A stretch of 36,212 nt of DNA from an uncultured Bacteroidota bacterium (GTDB lineage: Bacteria > Bacteroidota > Bacteroidia > Bacteroidales > CAIWKO01). The notes beneath the pieces were generated by a model. That model was given only the letters and a program-made list of their open reading frames with translations, was not told the DNA's origin and searched no databases. The stretch covers positions 1 to 36,212 of the forward strand of contig CALGYY010000078.1 in NCBI GenBank assembly GCA_937934705.1. The letters are read 5' to 3'. The position numbers and the translations under genes were made by a program. The stretch's first letter is position 1. Each line of letters opens with the position of its first letter. Positions 7,488 to 15,180 of the stretch are shown piece after piece.

Positions 7488-8513
7488 TTACTCATCCATT
7501 TCGCAGAATTCCCTGATCAGCTTAAAGGCATCGTTGAAGCCGAGTTCGTATGATTTAACCCAATCTTCGCAGGCTCCGGTTTTATCGCCCAGTTCTGCTT
7601 TGGCAATTCCTCTCAGATCGTAGGCTTCTGCAAAATTGGGTTCGATATCAATGGCCTTGTTGAAATCGGCCAGCGCATCCTTGTACTGCATGAGGTAAAT
7701 ATAGGCCTGTCCTCTGAAAACATAAGCATCAGGATCAGCGGGAGCGAGTTTGATAGCGGCAGAAAACTTTTCCACTGCCCCTTTATAATCTTTTGACAAG
7801 AGCCTTGAATTTCCCTGGTTGATGAACTGGCTCACGATCTCGCTTTTGCTCTGAACATTATTGTCGATGCGGGTAGGAGGGGAGAGGGATTTCAAATCCT
7901 CCACATAACTTTTGCGTGCATCGTAAACTTCTTTGATCTTCTCGTACGAGATCGCATAGGAGGAGGTTGTGTCCTGACTCAGGGAGGGGACACTGATTCC
8001 GGCCACTTTACCTTCGGTGTTAACCACCGGGAAACCGCTGTTGAAAACAGTATTGGGTGTACTGATCTTCAGGAACTTGGTATAACCAAAATCTTTAATC
8101 TCCAGCAATTGACCCTCTGAGATCATCACATTCACAGTATCCGGTTCAGTAAAAAAATACAGCTTATCTCCTGCCTTCACTCCTGATTCAAGAAGACTGA
8201 GCGGCATTGCATACTGGTAATCCACTTTAAGGATCACAAGATTGGCTTCCTCGCTGGCGGCGACATAACCCAACACGTTAACTGATTTTCCACTGGTCAA
8301 CACGGCTTTGGCAGCTCCCTGCCGCGCTTTGTTGATCACCTGGTAATTGGTCACAACAAGGTCGCTTTCGATGAAAAAACCGTAGCCCAGCACATCCACG
8401 CTGCGAAGAGTGACCAGGGAATTGGAACAATGATCGTAAACGGCTTGCTTATCCTGTGCGAAACCCGCTAATCCTATCACAAACAAGCAGATAATAATTA
8501 CGATTTTCTTCAT
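7488..8513 (-). CDS. Trypsin/HtrA-like protein with degenerate active site and C-terminal TPR repeats
   Basis: The product is 341 aa with a signal peptide (MKKIVIIICLFVIGLAGFAQ). Residues about 25-200 follow the trypsin-like fold of DegP/HtrA proteases. At the His position the sequence is LVVTNYQVI (Gln58) where active enzymes have NxHV, and at the Asp position it is EANLVILKV (Asn91) where DLAVLK is usual. The Ser region is FNSGFPVVN, so Ser159 remains. By manual comparison two of the three triad residues are lost, and the protein is probably a non-catalytic binding module. Residues about 231-330 hold three TPR units (AVEKFSAAIKLAPADPDAY, ADFNKAIDIEPNFAEAY and a more divergent third). It lies upstream of the M23 peptidase, probably in one operon, with a strong -7 element 18 nt before the start. 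Confidence 0.82.
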   Translation of the reverse strand: MKKIVIIICLFVIGLAGFAQDKQAVYDHCSNSLVTLRSVDVLGYGFFIESDLVVTNYQVINKARQGAAKAVLTSGKSVNVLGYVAASEEANLVILKVDYQYAMPLSLLESGVKAGDKLYFFTEPDTVNVMISEGQLLEIKDFGYTKFLKISTPNTVFNSGFPVVNTEGKVAGISVPSLSQDTTSSYAISYEKIKEVYDARKSYVEDLKSLSPPTRIDNNVQSKSEIVSQFINQGNSRLLSKDYKGAVEKFSAAIKLAPADPDAYVFRGQAYIYLMQYKDALADFNKAIDIEPNFAEAYDLRGIAKAELGDKTGACEDWVKSYELGFNDAFKLIREFCEMDE

Positions 8514-8530
8514 GAACTCAAAATTTTTTT

Positions 8531-8538
8531 CAAAGATA
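8531..8538 (-). promoter_or_regulatory. -7 element of the HtrA-like/M23 unit
   Basis: The minus-strand TATCTTTG is an exact TAnnTTTG match 18 nt before the start codon. A TTG about 17-20 nt further upstream (GCTTGTTG) could be the -33 element. The 150-bp divergent gap to rnr shows a weaker TACCTTTA at 8642-8649 on the plus strand. Confidence 0.65.
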
Positions 8539-8663
8539 TACTATTTTATAAACAACAAGCACCCTTACGGCAGGCTCACTTATTAACAAGGTTCTGGGTA
8601 TAAATGCGCGTACACGGCCGCCTGATATGAAACGGGAAGCTTACCTTTATCAAAAATTCACTT

Positions 8664-10832
8664 ATGGCTGTAAAGAAAAACAGGAAAAAGGGGAGTTCCA
8701 AAGGAAGCTTTTCAAAAAACATCTTCACGGTATTCCTCGAACATCCCTACGAAACGCTCAATTACAAGCAGGTCGCAGGTCGTATGGGCATCAACGATAA
8801 GGCGGGGCGGGAACTGGTACTTCAGTTCATCGACGGGCTGGTGGCTGAGCATGCACTGACAGAAGTCCGCCGTGGCAAGTACCGTCTTAACCACGATTTC
8901 CTGAAAGAATCGGAAGAATTCCGAAGTGTTGTCAGCGGACGCATCGACGTGAAGGCGTCTGGAAAGGCGTATGTCAGTACACCGGAACTCAGCGATGATA
9001 TCCTGATTGCGCCTCATCATACCAACAAAGCGCTCCACGGCGACACGGTGAAGGTTCTGGTGTTCCCGCGTCGTAAAAACCAGCGGCCGGAAGGACAGGT
9101 ACTGGAAGTCCTGAAACGCGCCCGTGAAGAATTTGCCGGTATCCTGCAAACTGGTAAATATTATGGTATTTTCACTTGTGACAGTGTTAACATGCCGCTC
9201 GACATTATGATCCCCAATGATAAAACAGGAAAGGCAAAGAACGGCGATAAGGTGATTGTGAAGATCACCGAATGGCCCGAAAAAAGCGCCAATCCTGTGG
9301 GAGAGGTCGTACATGTCCTCGGAAAGCCCGGTGTAAATGAGGTGGAGATGCAATCCATACTCGTTGAATTTGGCTTCCCGCTGGCTTTTCCCTCATCCGT
9401 GGAGCATGAAGCCGGTCAGATCGCCCGCTTTTTCAATGACGCAGAAATTCATAAAAGGCGCGATTTCCGGAAGGTGTTTACCATGACCATCGACCCGGCG
9501 GATGCCAAGGACTTTGATGATGCCCTGTCGCTGAAAAAGCTGGACAACGGTCATTATGAAGTGGGCGTTCACATCGCTGATGTTTCTCATTATGTCAGGC
9601 CCGGGAGCAGGCTCGATGAAGAAGCAGCCTCCAGGGGGACCTCCGTTTACCTGGTCGACAGAACCATTCCCATGCTGCCTGAAACCCTCTCCAATCAACT
9701 GTGTTCACTTTCTCCGCATGAGGATAAACTATGCTTTTCTGCAGTATTTGAAATGGATGATCTGGGCAATATTCAACAAGAGTGGTATGGTAAAACGGTG
9801 ATAAATTCCGACCGGCGTTTCAATTATGAAGAAGCCCAGGAAATCATTGAAAGCGGAACAGGCGACTTCGCCTCCGAGGTGCTGACCCTGCACAAGCTGG
9901 CCGTTAAACTCAGGGAAGAACGCTTCAGAAAAGGATCTATCGCCTTTGAAACAGAAGAAGTGAAATTCAGGCTGGATGAAAACGGCAAACCTCTTGGAGT
10001 TTACCTCAAGGAATACAAGGATTCCAACAAATTGATCGAGGATTTCATGCTGCTGGCCAACCGTAAAGTTGCGGAGTATATCCAGAAATTCAGGACACAA
10101 AAGAGTGCGCCGGTGTTTGTCTACAGGGTTCATGATACACCCAATCCTGAAAAACTGGCACAGTTCAGCGAGTTTATCGCCAAACTCGGATACAACATCA
10201 AAACAGCATCCCGCAAGGGAATGTCGCAATCATTCAATGAGCTTTTCTCCAAAATCAAGGGCAAGGGAGAGGAGAACCTGATCTCGGGCCTGGCGATACG
10301 CACCATGGCAAAAGCATTTTATTCCACCGACAATATCGGACACTATGGTCTGGGCTTCCGGCACTATACCCACTTCACTTCTCCCATCAGGCGTTATCCG
10401 GATCTTCTGGTCCACCGGCTGCTGGATGCCTACCTGCACAATCAGACCCGTCATGACCGGGACGCCTTCGAACATCAGTGCTTTCACAGTTCGGAAATGG
10501 AACGAAAAGCCACCGAGGCAGAAAGAGCGTCCATTAAATACAAACAGGCTGAATTCCTGCTCGACAAGATCGGCCAGGAATTCACCGGACTGGTATCGGG
10601 CATCAGCCGCTGGGGAATCTATGTGGAACTGAAGGAAAGCAAATGCGAAGGTATGGTTCCGGTAAGAGATATGACCGACGATTATTATTTCATCGACGAG
10701 GAAAACTATGTCGCCATCGGTCAGTCACGCGGTAAGCAATACCGACTGGGCGATACTGTCAATGTGAAAATCAAGAGTATCGACCTGGCCCGTAAAACCA
10801 TTGATTTCTCATTCTGCAAGCCTGCTAAATGA
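8664..10832 (+). CDS. rnr: Ribonuclease R, 3'-5' exoribonuclease
   Basis: The product is 722 aa, slightly shorter than E. coli RNase R but normal for Bacteroidota. Residues 1 to about 85 include a winged-helix-like segment (YKQVAGRMGINDKAGRELVLQ). Cold-shock/OB domains span about 88-220, and the RNB catalytic domain about 260-590. The metal-binding core TIDPADAKDFDDALSL carries the Asp residues near 278-286, and HYTHFTSPIRRYPDLLVHR is the hallmark of the family. An S1 domain covers about 640-720 (FTGLVSGISRWGIYVELKES). The 3' end overlaps the convergent LytTR gene by 8 nt. Confidence 0.97.
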   Translation: MAVKKNRKKGSSKGSFSKNIFTVFLEHPYETLNYKQVAGRMGINDKAGRELVLQFIDGLVAEHALTEVRRGKYRLNHDFLKESEEFRSVVSGRIDVKASGKAYVSTPELSDDILIAPHHTNKALHGDTVKVLVFPRRKNQRPEGQVLEVLKRAREEFAGILQTGKYYGIFTCDSVNMPLDIMIPNDKTGKAKNGDKVIVKITEWPEKSANPVGEVVHVLGKPGVNEVEMQSILVEFGFPLAFPSSVEHEAGQIARFFNDAEIHKRRDFRKVFTMTIDPADAKDFDDALSLKKLDNGHYEVGVHIADVSHYVRPGSRLDEEAASRGTSVYLVDRTIPMLPETLSNQLCSLSPHEDKLCFSAVFEMDDLGNIQQEWYGKTVINSDRRFNYEEAQEIIESGTGDFASEVLTLHKLAVKLREERFRKGSIAFETEEVKFRLDENGKPLGVYLKEYKDSNKLIEDFMLLANRKVAEYIQKFRTQKSAPVFVYRVHDTPNPEKLAQFSEFIAKLGYNIKTASRKGMSQSFNELFSKIKGKGEENLISGLAIRTMAKAFYSTDNIGHYGLGFRHYTHFTSPIRRYPDLLVHRLLDAYLHNQTRHDRDAFEHQCFHSSEMERKATEAERASIKYKQAEFLLDKIGQEFTGLVSGISRWGIYVELKESKCEGMVPVRDMTDDYYFIDEENYVAIGQSRGKQYRLGDTVNVKIKSIDLARKTIDFSFCKPAK

Positions 10833-11547
10833 TGATCATCCTTCCGTAAAGATCTTTACGGAAATAATTACCGATCGGAAGCGTACGGTTCTGACCTTCC
10901 ACTACCAGTATGGGGTGACGCATACGGGTGATCTTGTCGATTCGGACAATGAAGGACCTGTGGATGCGTGCAAATTCATCACCGGGCAACACATCCATCA
11001 GGTCCTTCATGGAAATATGTGCCTTGTAATGTTGTCGCTGGGTTTGAATCAGGACATAATCCTTCATGGCCTCCACAAAAATGATCTCCTGCAAACTGAT
11101 CCTGCTGATCTGATGTTCCTGCCGGATGAAAAGATTGTCTTTGCAAACCGTTGAAGAAAAAGGCACAGATGCAGCAGGGTACATATTCAGGACCGGCGGA
11201 TCCCTCTCCATATCCGGTCTCTCCCTGAATTCAGTCCTTAATTTGTACACGGCGCCCTGTTCTTCCAGGAGCAGATGTTCAGTTCCCGCATCACAGGAAT
11301 TCAGGCAAATCACCTGGATACCCAACTCCTGCCTGACCTTACGGATTAAACAGCTGAGTGCTTTCTCACCGATCATATTATCCATGATCACCAGAAGATC
11401 AGGATTCAGCATACGCACTTCATGAAACAAACCCTGCGCTTCCGCTTCCGGAACCAGCAGATGATAAGTAAAATGAAAAGGCAGCTTTGCTTGAACACAG
11501 GGCATACCCGAATGCCCCCTCAGAAAGAGGATACGTTTTCTTTTCAT
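10825..11547 (-). CDS. LytTR-family DNA-binding regulator with non-canonical N-terminal domain
   Basis: The product is 240 aa. Residues about 140-240 are a LytTR DNA-binding domain: ISRISLQEIIFVEAMKDYVL, KDLMDVLPGDEFARIHRSFIV, and the closing NRTLPIGNYFRKDL. Residues 1 to about 110 are receiver-like in size and rhythm (NPDLLVIMDNMIG, QELGIQVICLNSC). They lack the N-terminal acidic pair and clear Lys of phosphorylated response regulators, so ordinary phosphotransfer looks unlikely. No sensor kinase is adjacent. Its 5' region carries an 11-bp direct repeat, the type of site LytTR domains bind, so autoregulation is plausible. Confidence 0.88.
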   Translation of the reverse strand: MKRKRILFLRGHSGMPCVQAKLPFHFTYHLLVPEAEAQGLFHEVRMLNPDLLVIMDNMIGEKALSCLIRKVRQELGIQVICLNSCDAGTEHLLLEEQGAVYKLRTEFRERPDMERDPPVLNMYPAASVPFSSTVCKDNLFIRQEHQISRISLQEIIFVEAMKDYVLIQTQRQHYKAHISMKDLMDVLPGDEFARIHRSFIVRIDKITRMRHPILVVEGQNRTLPIGNYFRKDLYGRMIII

Positions 11548-11563
11548 AGAATTATTTGTTTTG

Positions 11564-11643
11564 TTTTCCGGGTAAAAATACGAAAAAACACTTCTTTATG
11601 ACAGCAAAGCAAAAAAAATCACCCGCAATGACTTTTCCGGGTA
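11564..11643. promoter_or_regulatory. Direct repeat TTTTCCGGGTA upstream of the LytTR-type gene
   Basis: The word TTTTCCGGGTA occurs at 11564-11574 and again at 11633-11643, a spacing of 69 nt. Both copies lie within the 164-bp gap before the LytTR gene. Direct repeats are the usual LytTR binding arrangement, though the normal spacing is about 10-12 nt between half sites. Two separated sites would therefore imply looping or two operators. Confidence 0.35.
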
Positions 11644-11658
11644 CGTATAATAACCCTG

Positions 11659-11682
11659 AAATCAACAACATTGTGTTGATTT
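11659..11682. repeat. Perfect 9-bp inverted repeat after the YwqK-like gene
   Basis: AAATCAACA (11659-11667) and TGTTGATTT (11674-11682) enclose a 6-nt loop, 29 nt beyond the stop of the repeat-protein gene. On the minus strand the stem is followed by CAGGGTTATTATACG, with no U-run. It may be a terminator of unusual form or an operator for the LytTR gene. Confidence 0.4.
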
Positions 11683-11711
11683 ACTTATAAGTCCCCTGAA
11701 AATCAAGCAGA

Positions 11712-13223
11712 TTATTTCTCCGGTTCCTGATCGATACGGGAACCGTCGATACTGACCTCTATGCCGTCAACATATTCCTGGGTGAGGATCTTCAGACCCT
11801 CATAATCATATAATATCCAGTTACCTTCTTTCTTTCCGGCAATGAAGTTACCCTTTTCACGAACCTTGCCGTTGTCCCAGTACCAGGTATGGGTCCCATC
11901 GGCCAAACCTTCGATGAAAGAGCCCTCAAAATAAAGTTCACCGTTCTGGTAGGCCTTCCACAAACCTTCCCTCTTACCACCCACATAGGAACCGATCACC
12001 TTATCATCATTGACTTCATAAAACCATTCTCCTTCTTCTTCCCCGTCGGCAAAATCCCCTTTAATGATGATCTGACCACTGTCTGAAAGCTCCCTGTATG
12101 ATCCGTCAGGCTTTCCGTCCTTCATCATTTCTTCCCTCTTGAGATTTCCGCTTTCATAAAACCATCTCCATACACCTTCCGGACGGCCATTGTTGTTGTA
12201 TTTTCCGCTTTGTTCAGGCTTGCCGTCTTTATAATAAAACTTCCATTCGCCCACACGCTTGCCATCTTTGTAGTTGCCTTCAGCATACAACTCGCTGCTT
12301 TCATAGAACTCTTTCCACGGACCCTGACGGAAACCAGAAGCATCAATGATTCCTTCTCCGACAATAATTCCGGCTTTATAAATATAGGATCTTACAATTT
12401 CTCCTTCCGGATTGTACTCCCTGCGCGTTCCTTCAGGGATACCATCCTTATAACTGGCCACTATTTTCGGCTTCCCGTTCTTATAATAATCTGTACGTAT
12501 CTCATAACTGGCCAGCTCCGGAGCATCGAAAATCTCTTCATCATTGGCAAATTTCTGAATGCTCACCAAATTACCGGAGACATCAAATGTTTTAAAATAT
12601 CCGTCCTTTTTCCCGTAATTGTAATAACCTTCTTCTTTAACAGATTCATCCGGATAAAATATTTTCCAGACACCGTGTTTCAAGCCATCCCGGTATCTGT
12701 TAATATTTTCAGTATTTAAAATATATCCCTTTTTATATTCTATGAGAGTGATCACTGTACCGTCCTGTGAATATTCCCTGGCAATACCTTCTTCACGACC
12801 ATCGGCAAAAAACACTTTCTTTTTCAGACTTCCCCCTGCATACAGCCATCTGGTCCAACCTTGTTTAACATCATTCACAAATTCCTCTTCCAGTATGACA
12901 TCCTTTTGAAATGTCCTGCGAATGCCGTTTTTCCTTCCTTCTTTATAATTGATTTCCACCAGCAGTTTTCCTGAATCACTGTAAAACTTCCAGGTACTGT
13001 CGAGTAAAAAATTAAGTCTGTTGCCTTCTGATTTCAGCAGACCGTTTTCATGATAAGTCTTCCAGTAAGCATCGGGTTCACCATTGCGCATGGTTCCTTC
13101 GCTTGACTTTACGCCGCTTTGATAATAAAATACTGCATAACCATCACGGGGAATACTATCCTGGGCTAAAGCAGGTACAAGTGCGATCACAAACAACAAT
13201 ATTCCCAGGTAATACCGCTTCAT
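11712..13223 (-). CDS. Exported YwqK/MORN-like repeat protein
   Basis: The product is 503 aa from ATG 13223, which overlaps the nadA stop by 4 nt (ATGA). A signal peptide (MKRYYLGILLFVIALVPALAQ) precedes about 18 repeats of roughly 23 residues that fill the rest of the protein. The repeat rhythm is x-G-x-Y-x-x-G-K-x-x-G-x-W-x-x-Y-x-x-x-G-x-L, for example EGNYKDGKRVGEWKFYYKDG and SGKYNNNGRPEGVWRWFYES. This is the MORN-like repeat of the family annotated as YwqK antitoxin. Despite that name, no toxin gene lies nearby and the signal peptide argues for a surface or periplasmic role. Its function is unknown; the beta-hairpin repeats suggest a binding scaffold. Confidence 0.85.
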   Translation of the reverse strand: MKRYYLGILLFVIALVPALAQDSIPRDGYAVFYYQSGVKSSEGTMRNGEPDAYWKTYHENGLLKSEGNRLNFLLDSTWKFYSDSGKLLVEINYKEGRKNGIRRTFQKDVILEEEFVNDVKQGWTRWLYAGGSLKKKVFFADGREEGIAREYSQDGTVITLIEYKKGYILNTENINRYRDGLKHGVWKIFYPDESVKEEGYYNYGKKDGYFKTFDVSGNLVSIQKFANDEEIFDAPELASYEIRTDYYKNGKPKIVASYKDGIPEGTRREYNPEGEIVRSYIYKAGIIVGEGIIDASGFRQGPWKEFYESSELYAEGNYKDGKRVGEWKFYYKDGKPEQSGKYNNNGRPEGVWRWFYESGNLKREEMMKDGKPDGSYRELSDSGQIIIKGDFADGEEEGEWFYEVNDDKVIGSYVGGKREGLWKAYQNGELYFEGSFIEGLADGTHTWYWDNGKVREKGNFIAGKKEGNWILYDYEGLKILTQEYVDGIEVSIDGSRIDQEPEK

Positions 13224-14155
13224 GATTTTTTCAGGTTTCTGGATAATTCTAGCATCCGCCGGATCGCTCCACGGGATTTGTCCATGACTTCTTCTTCGAG
13301 CAGGATCTCCGGCTGTTCGTCCCTGATACAAAGATACACTTTTTCAGGGGTGATCATTTTCATGTACTCGCAATCGTTACAGTTACAGCTCTCATCGGCC
13401 GGTACTATCAGGAATTCCTTACCCGGTGCTTCCAGCCGCATTTTATGTAAAATACCCGTTTCCGTTGCAACGATGTATTTTTTTGCACTGTCACGTTTAA
13501 CAAACTCAAGCATTTTAGCCGTGGATCCCACAAAATCAGCCATTTCCAAAATGACAGCCTTGCATTCGGGATGGGCAATCAACACGGCATCCGGGTGCTT
13601 GATTTTTAAATCAATCACCTTTTCTGCATTCAGCATATCATGCACTTTGCAGCTACCATCCCACAACAACATGTCTCTGCCGGTCAACTGATTGATATAA
13701 TGACCCAGATTACGGTCCGGTGCAAAAATGATCTTCTGTTCTTTCGGGAAACTGTTAACAATTTCAACCGCGTTTCCCGAAGTACAGACCACATCTGTCA
13801 AGGTCTTTATCTTTGCTGAACAATTGATGTAGGAAACAACCACATGATCAGGATGCGCTTCCCTGAACATTTTGAACTCCTCATACGGACAGGAATCTGC
13901 CAGGGAACAACCCGCATTCAGATCGGGAATCAGTACCTTCTTTCCCGGATTGATGATCTTGGCCGTTTCTGCCATGAAATGAACCCCGGCAAAAATGATG
14001 ATATCAGCCCTGGTCTGTTCAGCCCGTATGGCCAAACCAAGACTATCCTCTACAAAATCTGCAATTTCCTGAATATCACTTGTTTGATAAAAATGGGCCA
14101 GCAATACCGCATTTTTGCGCTTCTTAAGTTCCAGTATCTCTTTACAATAATCCAT
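13220..14155 (-). CDS. nadA: Quinolinate synthase NadA
   Basis: The product is 311 aa. It condenses iminoaspartate with dihydroxyacetone phosphate to quinolinate in de novo NAD synthesis, using a [4Fe-4S] cluster. Motifs visible in order are LLAHFYQTSDIQEIADFVEDS, FAGVHFMAETAKIINPGKKV, NAGCSLADSCPYEEF, SYINCSAKIKTLTDVVCTSGN, IIFAPDRNLGHYI, HPECKAVI, and the C-terminal cysteine cluster DESCNCNDCEYM. nadB and nadC are not in the window. Translation of the downstream YwqK-like gene is probably coupled to it through the ATGA overlap. Confidence 0.97.
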   Translation of the reverse strand: MDYCKEILELKKRKNAVLLAHFYQTSDIQEIADFVEDSLGLAIRAEQTRADIIIFAGVHFMAETAKIINPGKKVLIPDLNAGCSLADSCPYEEFKMFREAHPDHVVVSYINCSAKIKTLTDVVCTSGNAVEIVNSFPKEQKIIFAPDRNLGHYINQLTGRDMLLWDGSCKVHDMLNAEKVIDLKIKHPDAVLIAHPECKAVILEMADFVGSTAKMLEFVKRDSAKKYIVATETGILHKMRLEAPGKEFLIVPADESCNCNDCEYMKMITPEKVYLCIRDEQPEILLEEEVMDKSRGAIRRMLELSRNLKKS

Positions 14156-14381
14156 AAATGCTTCAAATGAATATTAACGAAAAACCTTTTGTGAAATTTC
14201 CACCCATTTTAATTAACAGGATGTTCTTTCATGATATTATTTTTAAAAAATAAACTCATCGTCATCATCAGGGCGTTGAAAAGTGTAAAAATATTTTAAA
14301 AATCATTTGTATTTTTCGGTTTTCACCATTTGTTCACAGTATTTTCACAACTTATCAGAAAGCGCTTAGCTGTTTTTGAAT

Positions 14382-14486
14382 ATGTTAACAATAAACAGGT
14401 ATTACTTCCTGTTCACGCCTTGGTTAAAAACTTCGGGCTCAAAATGGAAAAAACTGCTCAAAAAAATGTTTGAAAAAGAGCAATAA
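14382..14486 (+). CDS. Possible small cationic protein, 34 aa
   Basis: ATG 14382 to TAA 14484-14486 encodes 34 residues in the AT-rich gap. The N-terminal half is hydrophobic and aromatic (INRYYFLFTPW). The C-terminal half is strongly basic and amphipathic (SKWKKLLKKMFEKEQ). No convincing ribosome-binding site or promoter precedes it, and a 34-codon ORF can arise by chance. It is listed because its composition resembles small membrane-active peptides. Confidence 0.15.
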   Translation: MLTINRYYFLFTPWLKTSGSKWKKLLKKMFEKEQ

Positions 14487-14578
14487 TTATCCGGTATGAG
14501 GGCTTGCGAATGTCAGAAAATTTAACCGCACATATTCATACTTCATTTTGTCAGAAGTTTTGAATCGGGTATAAGTAC

Positions 14579-14603
14579 TTATTAACAGTTGAAGTGTTAA
14601 TAA
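14579..14603. repeat. Perfect 9-bp inverted repeat TTATTAACA / TGTTAATAA
   Basis: TTATTAACA at 14579-14587 and its exact reverse complement at 14595-14603 are separated by 7 nt (GTTGAAG), followed by an A-run. It lies about 80 nt upstream of the rpiB -7 element. It could be an operator for a dimeric regulator or a pair of opposed DnaA-like boxes. Confidence 0.5.
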
Positions 14604-14685
14604 AAAAACTTCCTGATTATGCGTCTTTTAGAACACTTCTGTTTTTTCCGGCCGATAATAAATGTTTCATAAATAACAGGATTGC

Positions 14686-14693
14686 TAATTTTG
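14686..14693 (+). promoter_or_regulatory. -7 element of the rpiB-lutB-like unit
   Basis: TAATTTTG matches TAnnTTTG and lies 31 nt before the rpiB ATG. A TTTC at 14666-14669 is the nearest -33 candidate, at short spacing. Confidence 0.55.
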
Positions 14694-14724
14694 AAGTTTC
14701 AGGGTCAAAAAATTTTATGAACAG

Positions 14725-15177
14725 ATGGTTGAAGACATTTTACAAATTGCTATAGCCAGCGATCACGCGGGTTATGAGCTGAAGGAAAAAATCAGAAAGA
14801 AGTACGGGAAGCTGGGTTATATCTTCAAAGATTATGGTACGCAATCAACCGAAAGCGTTGATTATCCGGATATGATCCATCCTCTGGCCTCTGATATCGA
14901 TCAGGGCAGGATACTGAGGGGCATCATCATCTGCGGTAGTGGTAACGGGGTGGCGATGACGGCCAATAAATACCCGAATGTCAGGGCCGCGCTGTGCTGG
15001 AAAGAAGAAATAGCACGTTATGCCAGGCTGCACAACGACGCAAATATATTATCTTTACCTGCCCGTTTTATCAGCGAACATCTGGCTTTTGAGATCATCG
15101 ATATTTTTCTGCTGACAGGTTTTGAGAACGGTCGTCACGGGATCCGTGTAAAAAAGATCCCACCCCAAAAACCCTGA
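14725..15177 (+). CDS. rpiB: Ribose-5-phosphate isomerase B
   Basis: The product is 150 aa, a normal length. It interconverts ribose 5-phosphate and ribulose 5-phosphate in the non-oxidative pentose phosphate pathway. Family motifs are IAIASDHAGYELKEKI near the N-terminus, VDYPDMIHPLA, the anion-hole segment IIICGSGNGVAMTANKYPNVRAALCW, and ARLHNDANILSLPARF. The active-site cysteine in CGSGNG is present. The downstream lutB-like gene starts 3 nt after the stop, so the two are cotranscribed. Confidence 0.96.
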   Translation: MVEDILQIAIASDHAGYELKEKIRKKYGKLGYIFKDYGTQSTESVDYPDMIHPLASDIDQGRILRGIIICGSGNGVAMTANKYPNVRAALCWKEEIARYARLHNDANILSLPARFISEHLAFEIIDIFLLTGFENGRHGIRVKKIPPQKP

Positions 15178-15180
15178 GTC

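Larger units (their letters stand above)
14156..14724. other. 569-bp AT-rich intergenic region
   Basis: This is the only gap over 300 bases. It separates divergent nadA and rpiB and is clearly richer in A/T than its flanks. It contains words one mismatch from the DnaA-box consensus TTWTNCACA: TTGTTCACA and ATTTTCACA around 14330-14349, and TTATTAACA with its mirror TGTTAATAA at 14579-14603. It also contains a 34-codon ORF at 14382-14486 and the rpiB promoter. No tRNA or known riboswitch was seen. Confidence 0.7.

Noticed and set aside
8712..9353. 213-aa minus-strand ORF inside rnr
   Set aside because: Antisense shadow of the conserved RNase R cold-shock region; no family features.
11712..13223. 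Toxin-antitoxin system suggested by the YwqK family name
   Set aside because: No toxin-like gene is adjacent, the protein has a signal peptide, and it is coupled to nadA.
14156..14724. tRNA or riboswitch in the long gap
   Set aside because: No T-loop motif, cloverleaf or recognised riboswitch core was found on either strand.
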